From Neocallimastix lanati (nom. inval.) (Eukaryota; Neocallimastigomycota; Neocallimastigomycetes; Neocallimastigales; Neocallimastigaceae), in assembly GCA_016946835.1 (NCBI GenBank), contig JACVTC010000014.1, positions 91,001 through 155,000 of the forward strand: DNA of 64,000 nt, in the 5' to 3' direction. The notes beneath the pieces are model-generated. The model did not search any database, was not told where the DNA came from, and saw only the letters and a list, made by a program, of their open reading frames with translations. Positions within the stretch are counted from its first letter, which is position 1; the number at the start of each line of letters is the position of its first letter. Below, piece after piece: positions 51,316-64,000 of the stretch. The position numbers were made by a program, and so were the translations under genes.

Positions 51316-51917
51316 TATTTTATTTTATTTTATTTTATTTTATTTTATTTTATTTTATTTTATTTTATTTTATTTTATTTTATTTTATTTTATTTTATTA
51401 TATTATATTTCTATTTTATTTTATTCATTTTATTATTTTATTTTATTTTATTTTATTAAATCTGTACTTTATATTCATATTTCTACTATTTATTTTATTT
51501 TATTTTATTTTATTAAATCTGTACTTTATATTCATATTTCTACTATTTATTTTATTTTATTTTATTTTATTAAATCTGTACTTTATATTCATATTTCTAC
51601 TATTTATTTTATTTTATTTTATTTTATTTTATTTTATTTTATTTTATTTTATTTTATTTTATTTTATTTTATTTTATTTTATTTTATTTTATTTTATTTT
51701 ATTTTATTTTATTTTATTTTATTTTATTTTATTTTATTTTATTTTATTTTATTTTATTTTATTTTATTTTATTTTATTTTAATTTATTTTAATTTATTTT
51801 ATTTTATTTTATTTTATTTTATTTTATTTTATTTTATTTTATTTTATTTTATTTTATTTTATTTTATTTTATTTTATTTTATTTTATTTTATTTTATTTT
51901 ATTTTATTTTATTTTAA
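51316..51917. repeat. (TTTTA)n satellite with a 57-bp minisatellite inside
   Basis: Pentanucleotide TTTTA arrays at about 51316-51397 and 51605-51917. Between them a 57-bp unit starting AAATCTGTACTTTATATTCA is repeated three times (51458, 51515, 51572), each unit carrying its own TTTTA stretch. 57 is a multiple of 3, so a long repetitive plus-strand frame stays open (19-residue repeat), but the composition argues against a real protein. Confidence 0.95.
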
Positions 51918-54900
51918 TAATATAAATTTTCTTTAAAAGAAAAGAAAATTCTAAATTCTTTTTTGTTTTTATTTATTTTTTATTAAAAATTTTAAAAAAA
52001 ATAATTTAATAAAAATATTTAAAAATTATTTAAAAAAAAAAAAGATAAAAAAAAAGTATTTTTTATGGTATAGCAAATAAAGAATATTTAATAGTTTATG
52101 TGGTTCAATCTTTTGCTTTAAGTTTTGATTTGCTTGATTTATGACAGTAGAAAAATATATAAATAAATAAAAAAATTATTTTTTCTTTTTTTTTTTTTTT
52201 TAATAATTTTCAATTATTAATATAAATAAAAGCAAAAAAAAAAATATAAATAATGATAAAAATAATAAAAACTAAAGAAAATAGTGTTTATTTTTAATTA
52301 AGATTTAAATAAAAGAATATAAACATAAATATTATATATAAATAATAATTTAAAAATTATATATTTCAAATCAAAGTAGTATACTATTATTGGAATTCTG
52401 AATAGTTATTATATATATTATTTATTTATTAAAAAAATTTTTTTTATAGAAAATAAACAAAGCAAATATTACTGTTATTATTATTATTATTTATTATTAT
52501 TATTATTTATTATTATTTATTATTATTTATTATTATTATTTTTATTATTATTTATTATTGTTATTATTACAAAACTTTAAAATTTATATAAATTATTTAT
52601 ATTTATTTATTTATTTATTTAATATAAAAAATAAAAATTAAAAATTAATAAATAATAATAATAATATTTTTATTTTTTTATTTATTTCTATTATAAAATA
52701 AATTAAATCTTTTAGATTTCTATTATTTAAATTTAATATAAATTAGTTTATATAAATAAAAATATGAATTATATATTAAATATAATTTTGTTTACAAATT
52801 ATAAACTTCTCCATAATAAATTATTAATTATTTGAGTTTCATATTAAATTTTTACCAAAAAAAATTTATCGATTTTTTTTTTTAAAAAAAAAAATACCAA
52901 CATTCAATATAATAAATAATTAATAATAACTATTATTATTTTTATTAATTATTAAATAATTATTTAGTAATAGTTTTATTAATGATAGATTAAATTCGAA
53001 CTTCATTAAAGTATAATAAAAAAATATTTATAATAAAAGCGACCTAAAAACTTTTCCTTATTTTTTTAAAAAAAAATTAATTATAATAAATAATATGGAA
53101 ATAAATAAATAATAATTATAATATATTTTGGACCTTTTTTTTCCCACCTTTTATTTTAAAATAAATTTATTATTAAAATAAATAGTATGTATAAAAATAA
53201 AGATTTTTTATTATTATATATAAACTTTATTTTTTATTAAATTGGAAAAGATTAGATTTAAAATTTTTTCAATAACAAATAACAAATAATTCCAAATCAC
53301 AAAAATATGTTTTAATTATACTAGTAATATATTTAAAAAAATTAATTATTAAATTAACAAAAATAAACTTTTATTTTTATTATTTTATTTTTGTTTTTCT
53401 GTTTTTATATTGGTTTATTATTTATTTATTTATTATTATTAAAAATTTTGATTTAAATTTATTATTTTTTATTTCTCATTAATATTTTTTTCATTTTTAT
53501 TTTTAATCATATTTTTTTTTTATAATTTTTTTTTCTACATAGTATTAAAAGAGTTCAATCGCTATCAATCCAATTATAAATATTATTTATTTATTTTTTA
53601 TATATTTATTTAATTTTTTTTAATAATTAAAAAATAATAAACCCTTTAAATATATTTAATATATAGTTTTTATGTTTATGCATGCATAACAAAATTTCTT
53701 TAATTTTCTTTTCTTTTCTTTTTTTATTTAATAATATAAATTTATTAAAATTTTAAATTTTTTAAATTTTTTTTTTTATAATTTTTATTTATTATATATA
53801 TTAATTTTTAGAAAGAAATTAACAATTAATACTTATAAAGTGGGAATTTTTTTTTATTCCTGTTTATTTTTTTTTATTTATTTTTTCATACAATAAATAT
53901 TAAAAGGGAAATGTTTTACTTTTGTAGAAAATATTGTATTTAAATTATTAAATATTAATTACTATTGCTTTTTTATTATTATTATTATTATTAACAGGTT
54001 TTTATTTTATTATATTATCATTATTATTTATACAAAAGTTAATTATTATTTATTCACTCTAATTAATATTAAACATTTTTAAACTTTAATAAATAAAAAA
54101 TGAAAAAAAGGGTTTAAAGTAATTTTTAATATTTTTTTTTTATTGGATGACTAAAATAAATAGCTAGAAAAAAAAAAACATATGAAAAAATGATAATATG
54201 GAATGTAATATTAAAATAATAAAAAAAGAGACTTTTTTCTAATAATAAGATAATAATTAGAACTTATATATTAAATAGAAAATAAAAATTTTAATTATAT
54301 TTTTTTCATTATAAAATTATTTTTATTTTATTTTATTTTATTTTATTAATAATAATAATTAGTTAGTTAGTTAATGATACCATAGTTAAAATATTTTTGT
54401 TGATCAGTTTTTTTTTTTTTTTTTTTTGATTATTATGATTATTTTCATTTTTCATGTTAATATTAACATTTTTTAATATTTTTTTTATTTTTATTTAAAA
54501 TTTACTCTTTTTTTATTTTTTATATAAAAAATGTATTGGCTAGAAAATTTTTAATTTTAAAAGGAAAAATTAAAATTAAAAAAAAATATTAGTATATACA
54601 AAACAATATATATAAAACAATATAAATAAATCAATGCATATAAATTAAATTAATAAATTAATATTATATAAATAAATCATAAAAAATAAAAAATAAAATA
54701 TTAAAAAATATATATATAATTTATTAATACTTCAATACAAAGCTATTGTTAATAAGTTACTCATAGAATAAATAATAATAACAATAATTTTTTTTATTAA
54801 TATTTATTATTTTATTATATTTTATTTTTAATTAATTTTTTTTAATTTTTTTTATTAAAATACTATATAGAAGAAATTTTATTTTCGTAAAAATATATAA

Positions 54901-55259
54901 TAATAAAATATAATAAATAATGGATAAATAAATAAAAATGTGTTATGAACTTTATAGAAGATAAAATCATAAATTACTATTTAACTTTTTTTTTTTTTTA
55001 TTTTTATATACAAAAACAAAGAAATTAAGAGAAGAGAATTTAATAATTAATATTTTAATATATAATTTTAATTTTATTTTATTTTTTATTTGTTTAGATA
55101 TGATCGATTAAAATAAAAAAAAAATAAAATAAAAATAAAAAAATAATAAAAAACTACCTTTAAATGGAGCTCCTTCATTGTCATAATGGCTGTATTTTAT
55201 TTTATTTTATTTATTTATTTATTTATTTATTTATTTTTTTAAAATAATATAAATATAAA

Positions 55260-55451
55260 TCAAAATTTTTCTAATCTTTTCTTGTTTAATATAGAAAATA
55301 AAGAGTTAACTTTATCAACTGGTGGTAATACCTTCTGAAAATATTTTTGAAGAAAAAAAATATATATCAAAATAATAATAATAATAATAATAAGAAATAA
55401 AACAAATATTACTTTTCTTTTTTTATTTTTATTTTTAAAAGAATACACCAT
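55260..55451 (-). CDS. Possible small one-span membrane protein
   Basis: A 63-residue frame from ATG at 55451. It has a lysine-rich N-terminus (KNKNKKRK), one strongly hydrophobic span (VIFVLFL, Ile run, LIYIFFL) and a polar C-terminal tail (PPVDKVNSLFSILNKKRLEK). The Ile run comes from a TAA/ATT microsatellite, which weakens the case. The tail has ordinary composition. No homologue is recognised. It could be a chance frame or one exon of a larger gene. Confidence 0.15.
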   Translation of the reverse strand: MVYSFKNKNKKRKVIFVLFLIIIIIIILIYIFFLQKYFQKVLPPVDKVNSLFSILNKKRLEKF

Positions 55452-55502
55452 ATTAAAATGAAATATATTTCTTTTGTATTTAATTTTAAGATTTTTTTTT
55501 TA

Positions 55503-55539
<37 letters not shown>

Positions 55540-55734
55540 TATGAGTAATATAATCGATTCTTATTTTAATTATTATACTATACATGTACATTTAATTCTT
55601 TAATTTCATATATAAATAAAAAAAATCACTTTATACAATATATAACTAATATAAAGTATTCCTAATTAATTATAATTATATTTAATGTGGCTACTTTTAT
55701 ATATATTTTAATTAAAATAAATAATAATTAATAA

Positions 55735-55915
55735 TTAATAATTAATAATAAATAATAAATAATTGAAAAATAAATAATAAATAATAAATAATAAATAATT
55801 GAATAATAAATAATAAATAATAAATAATTAATAATTGAATAATAAATAATAAATAATAATTAATAATAAATAATAAATAATAAATAATTAATAATTGAAT
55901 AATAATGAATAATAA
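55735..55915. repeat. AATAAAT heptamer satellite (opposite orientation)
   Basis: An array of AATAAAT units, the reverse complement of the 7018-7247 unit, interrupted at intervals by AATTG, which gives a higher-order pattern. Confidence 0.9.
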
Positions 55916-57839
55916 AAAGGTTCTTTTTATTCTTTATTAATATTTTTTTTAAAAAAAAAAAATTTCCTTATTTATGATTAAAGTCAAAGATTAGCCTTGT
56001 CAAGAAGTTTTTTTTTTCTGTTTTTTATGAATATACATAGAATATTTATTTATTAAATATTTATATATAATAGGAAAAAAAAAAGTTTTTTTTAATGTAA
56101 CAATGAACTTTTTTTTTTTATTATTATTTATTCTTTTGTAAATATAGAAATTGACATTTTTAATTTCTTAATATTTGTATTTTACTTTATTTCATTTAAA
56201 TTTATATAAAATATAAAATAGTTCATAACTTTAATTATTACTTATTTTTTATTAGTCCTTTTTTATATAAATATTTATATAATTATTAAGACATCTACTC
56301 CTTTTTTTTTTTTATTCTATAAAAATAAATCAAATTAAAAAAAAATATATATATATATATCAAATAAAAAATTAGAAAATTAGAACAGAATTTTTTTGTT
56401 TTAAAAAAAAAGGTTTTTTTTTGAACTCTTTATTTTTTTTTATTTTATTTATTTATTTATTTTACATATTTTTATTTAATTTATTACTATTCATTTTTTT
56501 ATTTTAAATACACTTTATTAAAAAAAAATATAAAAAAATTTTTTTTAATTAATCTATATTAATATAAAGTCTAAATCATTATATATATATAGTTAGAATT
56601 AAATATAAATAATTAAATATAAATAAAAAATAAATATTAAAATTATGAATATTAAATAGGTATATTATACTTTTTAAATTATTCTATTCCAAATACAAAA
56701 AAAAAAAATAATAAAAAAATAAAAAAATATAATATAAATATATATATATTTATATATTATACATAAACACTTGCTATAATATCGCATAGCCACTTTCAAT
56801 ATTTTTATTTTTATTTTTTTAAAAGGAAAATAAAGAAAAAAAATTCAATATACTAAAAAAAATAATAAATAAATAAATAAATATATATATATAATAAAAA
56901 AATTAAATAAAATATATATACTATATACTAATTCATTAATACTTTAATACTAAAAACTACTTTAAAATTAAAATATAATATAATAATAATAATTATTAAA
57001 AATATTAATAATATGTTATTTCTTTATTTTTTTTTTAAATTAAAACTTCTTTATTTTCATTAATGTTATAATGATAGGATTGTTAAGTTTAGAAATTATT
57101 CATTTCATGTTTATATGTTTATATATATCATTAATAATAATATATTTAAATTTTAATTGTATTTAATTTAGGATAAAAAGGGTTTTTTATTTTTTTTAAT
57201 TGATGATAAAAATAAAAATAAAAAAAAAAAAAGGTTTAGTATTAATTGTTAGAATTAATTATGTAAAAAAAGTGGAGGATTTTAATATTTTTTTTTTATT
57301 TAATAAAAAAAAAAAAAGTAATTTATAAATATTTTCTATTTTTTTTTTGTTGATCTTTTCTTTATTATTATTATTTTTATATTAAATTTTTAATTCTTTT
57401 TATTAAATTATTATTTTTTAAAAATTGTTATTTTTTTATTAATTTTTATTTTTTTTAATAATATTTTATAATTATTATTATTAAAAATATACTTTATTAT
57501 ATATAATAATTAAAAAAAAAAAATAGTTTTTTTATTATTTAGTTTTTTAAATTATTTCCTTTTTTTTATTTATTTATTTCATTCCCTCGAAATAAATTAA
57601 ATCATAGTTAAAAATAAGTTTATTTAATAATAAATTAAATACAGAATTTGCCGTTATTTATTAATATATAAAATTTTTTAAATTAATTCATCCTAATATA
57701 TAGATGTGGCATTAATAAATTTAGACCTACTTATTAATATATATTAAATTATTATAGTTTAATACCTTATATATATTTATATACTGCTGTATAATATTCA
57801 AATATATATGGATCAGTATAAACTTATAAAATGTTTTTC

Positions 57840-58190
57840 ACAGCCACAATAGTTATTAATTAGTCATACCTGTTTGACGTCGACCCTCTTTTTTAATATC
57901 TAAGCAAAGTATCCTTCATTAGTCACATGTATTATAATGTGGCTGATATAAAATCATGAGACTTCCATACTTTTCATCAACCGATAGTTCCATTTTCTCT
58001 CAGTTTATTTAGATTTATTAGAACATGTAAAATGTATTATAATATTCTTTGCTTAATCCAAAGTACATAAGGTCTGAGCTGAGTGGAGTTTGATTGAAAT
58101 AATGTGTAAATCATACGTACCAATGAGAGCGAAACTTTAAACTTTATTGATATTTCGAGTACTAACCGCCAAGATAAAAACAGGAAAGGA
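57840..58190 (-). other. Unidentified GC-richer island sharing the SINE/LINE motif
   Basis: About 350 bp of ordinary complexity in the desert, without a coding frame. On the minus strand GAGGGTCGACGTCAAA (57888-57873) matches GAGCGTCGACGTCAAA of the SINE candidate at one difference. CAGCCACA (57841-57848) and TGTGGCTG (57938-57945) form a short inverted pair. It may be a decayed retroposon related to the SINE. No Pol III boxes or tail were recognised. Confidence 0.4.
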
Positions 58191-58199
58191 TATATTTTA

Positions 58200-58671
58200 T
58201 TATAGTAAATAAAATAAATAATAAATGAGTTCTAGGTATATGAATAATAATAATAAATAATAAATAAATAATAAATAATAAATAATAAATTATGTAAAAG
58301 GATAATTAATTTATTATTTATTAATTAGTATTTTTTTTTAATTTAATAAAAAAAGAAAAGTCTTATATTTATTTTTATTTATAATATTAATTGTATTTTT
58401 TTTTTTTTTTATTTTTAACTGCCAATTTTTTTTATGTATTTATATACATTTTCATCCATGGTATATATCGTGGAATTGAAGTTAAAAAATTTTAATAGAT
58501 TTCAATTGGTTATAAAATTAAAAAATAAATAAATAAATAAATAATTTTTTTTTTAAAATAACAAAGTGTATACAATTTTATCAATAATGTAATGTAATGA
58601 AATTAACTTTCTTTGTAATTAACTTTTAAAGTGTGTGGCATTAATTATAGAATGCATATATTAACTACTTC

Positions 58672-58710
<39 letters not shown>

Positions 58711-58989
58711 AAGCAAAAAGAAAAGGAAAAGAAGGTTATTAAATTATTAAAAAAAATTTTTTTTTCTATTAATACATATACATACATATATTTATGTATA
58801 TTTTTTCTTTATGACATGAACTTCATAACCTTCCATTATTTTTTTTTATGAAAAAAAAAAGTCATAAAATTAAATAAATTAAATTAAAATTTATGTAATA
58901 TATATGAATTTCTCACAGCTTTTCCCACATAAAAAAATATACATATATAAAATTTATTTCAAAAATAAAATTTTAAAATATAACAAAAT

Positions 58990-59024
<35 letters not shown>

Positions 59025-60810
59025 GAAAAACCAATCATATATAAAAATTAGATTTAATAATTTATTTTTTTATTTATTTATTTTTTTTTTTTTTTTTAGT
59101 AAATTTTTTTCTCCATGAAAACTACCTTTTTATTTATTTATTTATTTATATATCTTTAAAAAAAATTTTTTTATTATTTAAAACTTTAATTTTTAATTTT
59201 ATTATTATTATTATGATTTTTTTATTTCCTTTTTAAAGAAAAAAAACTTTGTATCATTTTAAAATTTATTATTTTTATCTTACTATTATGATGATGATAA
59301 TTATTATTTTTTTGAATTTTTTTTCATTTATATTTAATTATTTATATTAAAAAGTTTTATTTTTAAAAACTTTAAAAGAAAATATATATAAAAAATAATT
59401 AAGAATATTCTTAGCCATCTTTTTCAATATATTCTACTCTAATCATATTTATTATACATAATTATTCAATGAACAATGAATAGAAAAAAAATAGTGTTAT
59501 AATTTATATTAACATATATTGGTAAAGAAAAAAAAAAATTAATATATTATAGAATGTCTATTCTTTCCGTTTTTATATACATATATAGATTCATAAATGA
59601 GGTCATTTCAATTTAAATAAGTAAATAAAAAAAAAATTTTTTTTTCTTTTTTTCCCCATTATTATATATATATATATCGAATATTGGGTTTTTACCTTTC
59701 AAATTAGGTGAAATTAGTTTTTTTCATACAATAGAATAATAATCAAAATATATATATATACATATTCATATATTTATATATTTTTATATTAAAATAATAT
59801 CAAGATTATATTATTATTGGATCTATTATTAAAATTTTTTTTATTATAATATTAATATTAATAATATTAATAATACTATATATATTTAAAAAAAATATCT
59901 ATAATTAATATGATTATTTCAATTAATAATATTATTAATTCAATTAATATTTTATATTTCAATTAGATCTTGTACCTGATGATAGTACATATTATTGTTT
60001 TATTAATATATGTAATTAAATTAGTATATAAACCATATACAAATTAGAATTTAAAATATAACAAAATTTAATATTATTATTATTTTAATTCTTATTATAA
60101 AAAAAAAAAATAAAAAGGTAGTGGGATAAAAAAAATTTTGTAAATTTACATATAATGATTTATAAATATTTTTTTTTTTAAAAAATATTTTTTATTTGTT
60201 TTATTTTAATATTATTATTATTATTATTATTTAAGATTTATGTATTTTTTAACTTTAATTGTTTAGTACTTGATATAGGCTTTCCATACTATTCAATTCA
60301 TTTGTATTATATACTATTTTGATATTTAATTAAATTTAATTAAGATGATCTCGAAAATTATAAACAATTTTTAGGGTTTATAGATTGTTCTTTTTTATAA
60401 TTTATTATACCTTAATTGGTTGATATTTTATTTATTTTTTTTTAATATTATATCCAATTATAATTTAATAATTTAAGTTTTTTTTTTTTTTTAATTTTTT
60501 AATTTTTTTTTTCATGATTACTTTAATTATTAATATTTAATTATTATTGTGACATTTAACTTTTTTTTTTCTTTTTTTTTTAAAAAAAATTTAAAATAAA
60601 TTAAAATTTATGTTTCTATACATTTATGTACATATATGGAAATATTTGTTTTTTTTCCTTTTTTTTTTTCTTTTATAATTCATAATTTATTATTATTATT
60701 ATTATTATTTTTAATAAATTAATATATATTTATATATATATATATTTATTTATATTTATATTTATTTATTTATTTATTTATATTTATATTTATTTATTTA
60801 TATTTATATT
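58200..60810. other. Gene desert
   Basis: A/T-rich with T-tracts (58679-58703), A-tracts (58990-59014), AATAAAT units (58240-58290) and TATTTA repeats leading into the next island (60715-60810). No gene seen. Confidence 0.65.
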
Positions 60811-60814
60811 TATA

Positions 60815-61345
60815 ACCCCGCCCTTTGACCATTTTCCGGTTTTTCCTGAACAAAAGGTAAGGTTTTTTACGGTAGATGGTGGTTAGGGTTTCCGTTTAAA
60901 GGTAAGTATATCCCCCTCCCCTTATTTATAATATTCTTAAATTCCGGAGTAATATAGACTAGATACTGTCCTAACAGTGGGCCTGAGAGGGTTGCGCTAG
61001 TAACTGTTATTAATATACTTACGAGGGAATTCCTAGCATATGGGTTCATATGCACGTAGCTAAACTACGAAGAATCAATCTGCTAACTAAATACTATTAC
61101 CAAGTGAACTAACACGTGATACATTGGGTTAGGTTACACTAGCCTCGCTTCTAGGGAGTCAGGCACCGAAAAAAGCATTCCGAAAAAAAATGTGCAAGAA
61201 AATCTCAGCAATAATATGTATGGTTAGAGCGCCAATGCTGAATAAATAGTAAGGCTGTCCAGTAGGGACTATATCCACAAAGTGTTGTGACTTCCTTAAT
61301 ATTCCATGTCTTGAGGGGGGCATAGGACGGTACACACTATGTATG
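60815..61345. other. Unidentified 530-bp GC-richer island
   Basis: The sharpest composition change in the right half: it starts at ACCCCGCCC and ends near CATAGGACGGTACACAC. A 62-residue minus-strand frame (60867-61055) is present but looks accidental. GGTTAGAGCGCCAATGCTGA (61220-61239) recalls the D-arm to anticodon region of an Ile-type tRNA, but no B box follows, so a tRNA-derived retroposon is only possible. It contains AGGTAAGTATAT (60899-60910), also present in the SINE candidate (35607-35618). No match to rRNA or snRNA was recognised. Confidence 0.45.
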
Positions 61346-61714
61346 AAATTATTTTATTATTTATTATAATATTTAATAAACAAATAAATATTTGTATATT
61401 TATTATTATTTTTATATTTTAACCTCTATTTTATTATTATTATTATTATTATTATTTCTTCTATAGTTTATTATTTTTACTATGATGTGGGTCAACCATG
61501 CATAATTTATAGTTTAATTAAGAAGTTAATATAAAATTGTTTCAACTATATCCTTTTTTAACTATAAATTATAAATTCTAATTTTTTATTATTATTATCT
61601 TTTTTTTGTGTGTGTGTGGGGGGGCTAGTAATATAAATAATAAAAATTATAGAGTACCTTTAAATTAAATAATTTAATTTTTTTATATTTTTATATTTAT
61701 GTATTAAATTTGTT

Positions 61715-61751
<37 letters not shown>

Positions 61752-63890
61752 ACTATATAATATTAAATTATTAAAAATTTATTATTTTATTATTTCTATT
61801 TTTTTTTTTTAATTTTATTTTTTTTTTATTTTTTTTTTTTAATTCTTTAGTTTAGTTTATTGTGGTTTATTATATATATTTTTAATTAATATTGAATATG
61901 CCCATAAATACATATTCAATTATTCACTTTATCGTTTTAATATTTTTATACCTTTGACATAGAAAAGGTAAAAAGAAAAAATTATAGTTATTATTTATAT
62001 ATTTATATATTTTTAAAAAAAAAAGTCTTAAATATATATTATAAAGGATAGAATAATTAATAAAGGACCTTATAAATGTTATATTAATCTAATTGAATTC
62101 ATATTAATAAATATTTTTAATACAATAATAATTATAATTTATATTAATAATTAAAAACGTAATAGATAGAATAAGTTTATTTTGTTTTTAATTTTTTTTT
62201 TCTTGAATAAAAATAAAAGAAAGAAAAAAAGGAGAAAATTTGTTTAAAAAAAAAAAAGTTAAATCATAATAATAATGGAATTAAAAAAGTATAAAAAAAA
62301 TGAAAAAAATAATTACAATAAATGAAAATATTTATTAATATTATAAAAAAAATTATATATATATTTTTTTGCAAAAGAAAAAGTAATATTAAATATTTTA
62401 TAATAACATATAATCTTCATTACTTTTATTTATAAATAATAATTATTTAATTATATTAATTATAAAAAAATTAATAATATTTTTATTTATTATTATTATT
62501 TTTAATTAATCAATTTAAATTATTTTTTCTCTTTATTATTTTTTAATATAAAAATGGATAATAATAAATAGACCATATAAATGAAAGAAAAATTAAATAC
62601 ATAAAATGAATTAATATATTCATCATATTTCATATTTATATTTTATAATATAGATTGTATTTAATTTTTTTTTTTTTTTTACCGCTCAATTCGTATTTTT
62701 TTTTGTTTGTTTTTTAAAAAAAGTTTCAGTTTTATTATTATTATTTATTAATATTTTAATTATTATTATATAATTAATTTACAACATAAACATAAAAGGT
62801 TAAAATTAAAAATTTATATATTAAAATAAAATTAATACCTAATAGTATAATATTAAAAAAAAATAATTATAACAATTATAATTAAATTTAATAAAAAAAA
62901 AAAAAAAAAAAAGCAGTTCAAAAATAAAATAAAGAAATAATTAATGATGGAATAAATAAAATGGTTAAAAAAAAAAGTATGACTAATTCGTTTTATTATT
63001 ATTATTTATGATTATTATAATTTTATTTAGTTAAATTTAAAAAAACTTATTTTTATTTTTTCTCTATATTTTTCATATATTCTATGGAAGGAATATTTAA
63101 TATTTTTTTTTTTTTTTTTTTAATTAGTTTTATATTTAATATTTTATTTTTATTTACTTTTGTTATTTATTTATTTCTTTTAATGATAAATTAATGGATA
63201 ACTTTTTTTTTTTTTATCATTCGTCTTTTTTTTTTTTTTTAAGAGATAAGCTATAAAATTGTATAAACAATGAGGTCATTTTTATTTTAATTGTTTACTA
63301 TTTATGATAATTCACTATTTTTTTTTTTTTATATCCTCATTATCTCTCTCTAAATAGAATACGATGTATTAGGGATTAAGGGATATTACATTAAACTAAA
63401 GTTAAGGTTTCATAATTTTTAAAATTTATTTAATTTTATTTTAAATTTTAATAATTATAAAAATATTTTTTACTACTAATTATATCTATATTTAATAATT
63501 ATAAACAATTTTTTATTTTTAAACATTTTTTTTTTTTACAGATAATTATAAAAAGAAGTTTCAAATAAATATTATATTATATATATATATATAAAATAAA
63601 AATAAAAAAATAAAAATATTAATATATAAAATTAAAAATCTTTAAATTGTCAAATGGATGTTTGAACTTTTCTAAAATGATACTTACTTGAGCATATGAC
63701 ATTCTATTCTAACTTTATTAACTTTTTTTTTTTTAAAATAAATATATAATTTTATATAATTATTATTCTTATATAATTCATATATTATATTTTTATATAT
63801 TTACAATAATTCATAGGATAAAATTAATGACTTTATCTTTCTCCTTTTTTTTAATTTTATTTTAAATTTTTTTTTGTTTTATAATATTAA
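61346..63890. other. Gene desert
   Basis: A/T-rich with T-tract 61719-61747, A-tracts, and an odd GTGTGTGTGTGGGGGGGC run at 61608-61625. 63350-63420 is slightly more complex. No gene seen. Confidence 0.65.
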
Positions 63891-64000
63891 TAAATAATAA
63901 ATAATAAATAATAAATAATAAATAATAAATAATAAAATAATTAAATAATTAAATAATTAAATAATTAAATAATAAATAATAAATAATAAATAATTAAATA
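63885..64000. repeat. AATAAAT heptamer satellite at the window end
   Basis: Copies of AATAAAT followed by AATTAAAT units, running off the window edge. Same unit family as at 7018, 31590 and 55735. Confidence 0.9.

Larger units (their letters stand above)
51930..57690. other. 5.8-kb gene desert
   Basis: A/T sequence with TTATTATTT arrays (52475-52570), TA runs and A/T homopolymers. One possible small frame (55260-55451) and one heptamer satellite are listed separately. About 52075-52150 is a short stretch of more ordinary composition with no identifiable content. Confidence 0.65.

Noticed and set aside
51161-51925. 254-residue plus-strand frame with IKSVLYIHISTIYF repeated three times
   Set aside because: It is a translation of the TTTTA satellite and the 57-bp minisatellite. 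Both are in multiples that keep a frame open, and the composition (F, I, L, Y only) is not that of a protein.
61016-61026. U1 snRNA-like 5' end (ATACTTACGAGG)
   Set aside because: It differs from the conserved ATACTTACCTG, and no Sm site or U1 stem-loops follow.
60867-61055. 62-residue minus-strand frame as a gene
   Set aside because: The computed start is GTG, there is no homology, and it lies in an island with no other coding signal.

Overview
This window looks like nuclear DNA of an extremely AT-rich eukaryote. The best guess is an anaerobic gut fungus (Neocallimastigomycota). The reasons are very low GC outside genes, long A/T homopolymers and A/T-only microsatellites, a protein dominated by asparagine runs, a PCL/Pho80-type cyclin with one spliceable intron, a C2H2 transcription-factor-like protein, ankyrin-repeat remnants, and degraded Ty1/copia, Ty3/gypsy and LINE elements. 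A Dictyostelium-like amoeba has similar base composition and cannot be excluded from sequence alone.

Layout. 1-7000 is a graveyard of LTR retrotransposons: a forward copia gag/protease/integrase fragment (1-1244), and a reverse copia element (about 6998-3440) holding integrase, an N-rich linker and RNase H followed by a polypurine tract and LTR edge. In the place of copia reverse transcriptase sits a reverse gypsy-like gag (5600-4085). A 7-bp satellite follows (7018-7247). 8310-12362 (-) is a large intact single-exon gene for an Asn-rich C2H2 zinc-finger protein. 12.4-18.6 kb is a gene desert. 18.6-20.5 kb holds broken coding remnants, the clearest being an ankyrin-repeat pseudogene. 21.5-26.7 kb is a nest of LINE pieces, all on the minus strand. 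Within it is one young, 5'-truncated copy (23734-26352) with an open reverse-transcriptase frame, a 38-nt poly(A) tail (T38 on the + strand) and 13-bp target-site duplications. 27290-29369 (-) is a two-exon PCL-type cyclin gene.

From 29.4 kb to the end I find no convincing protein-coding gene. The desert consists of homopolymers, TTTA, TTTTA and ATTATTT satellites, long hairpins, and four compact islands of normal complexity: a tRNA-Leu-derived SINE candidate (35468-36001), a 971-bp terminal-inverted-repeat element with a perfect 9-bp target duplication (36240-37210), and two unidentified GC-richer islands (57.84-58.19 kb and 60.82-61.35 kb). The SINE candidate, the young LINE and the 57.8-kb island share a GC-rich sequence block that should not recur by chance in such DNA, which suggests a related retroposon network.

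The two host genes are on the same strand. Both encode proteins with long disordered N/S/T-rich regions and S/T-P-rich C termini. They are about 15 kb apart with retroelement debris between them, and nothing shows that they act together.
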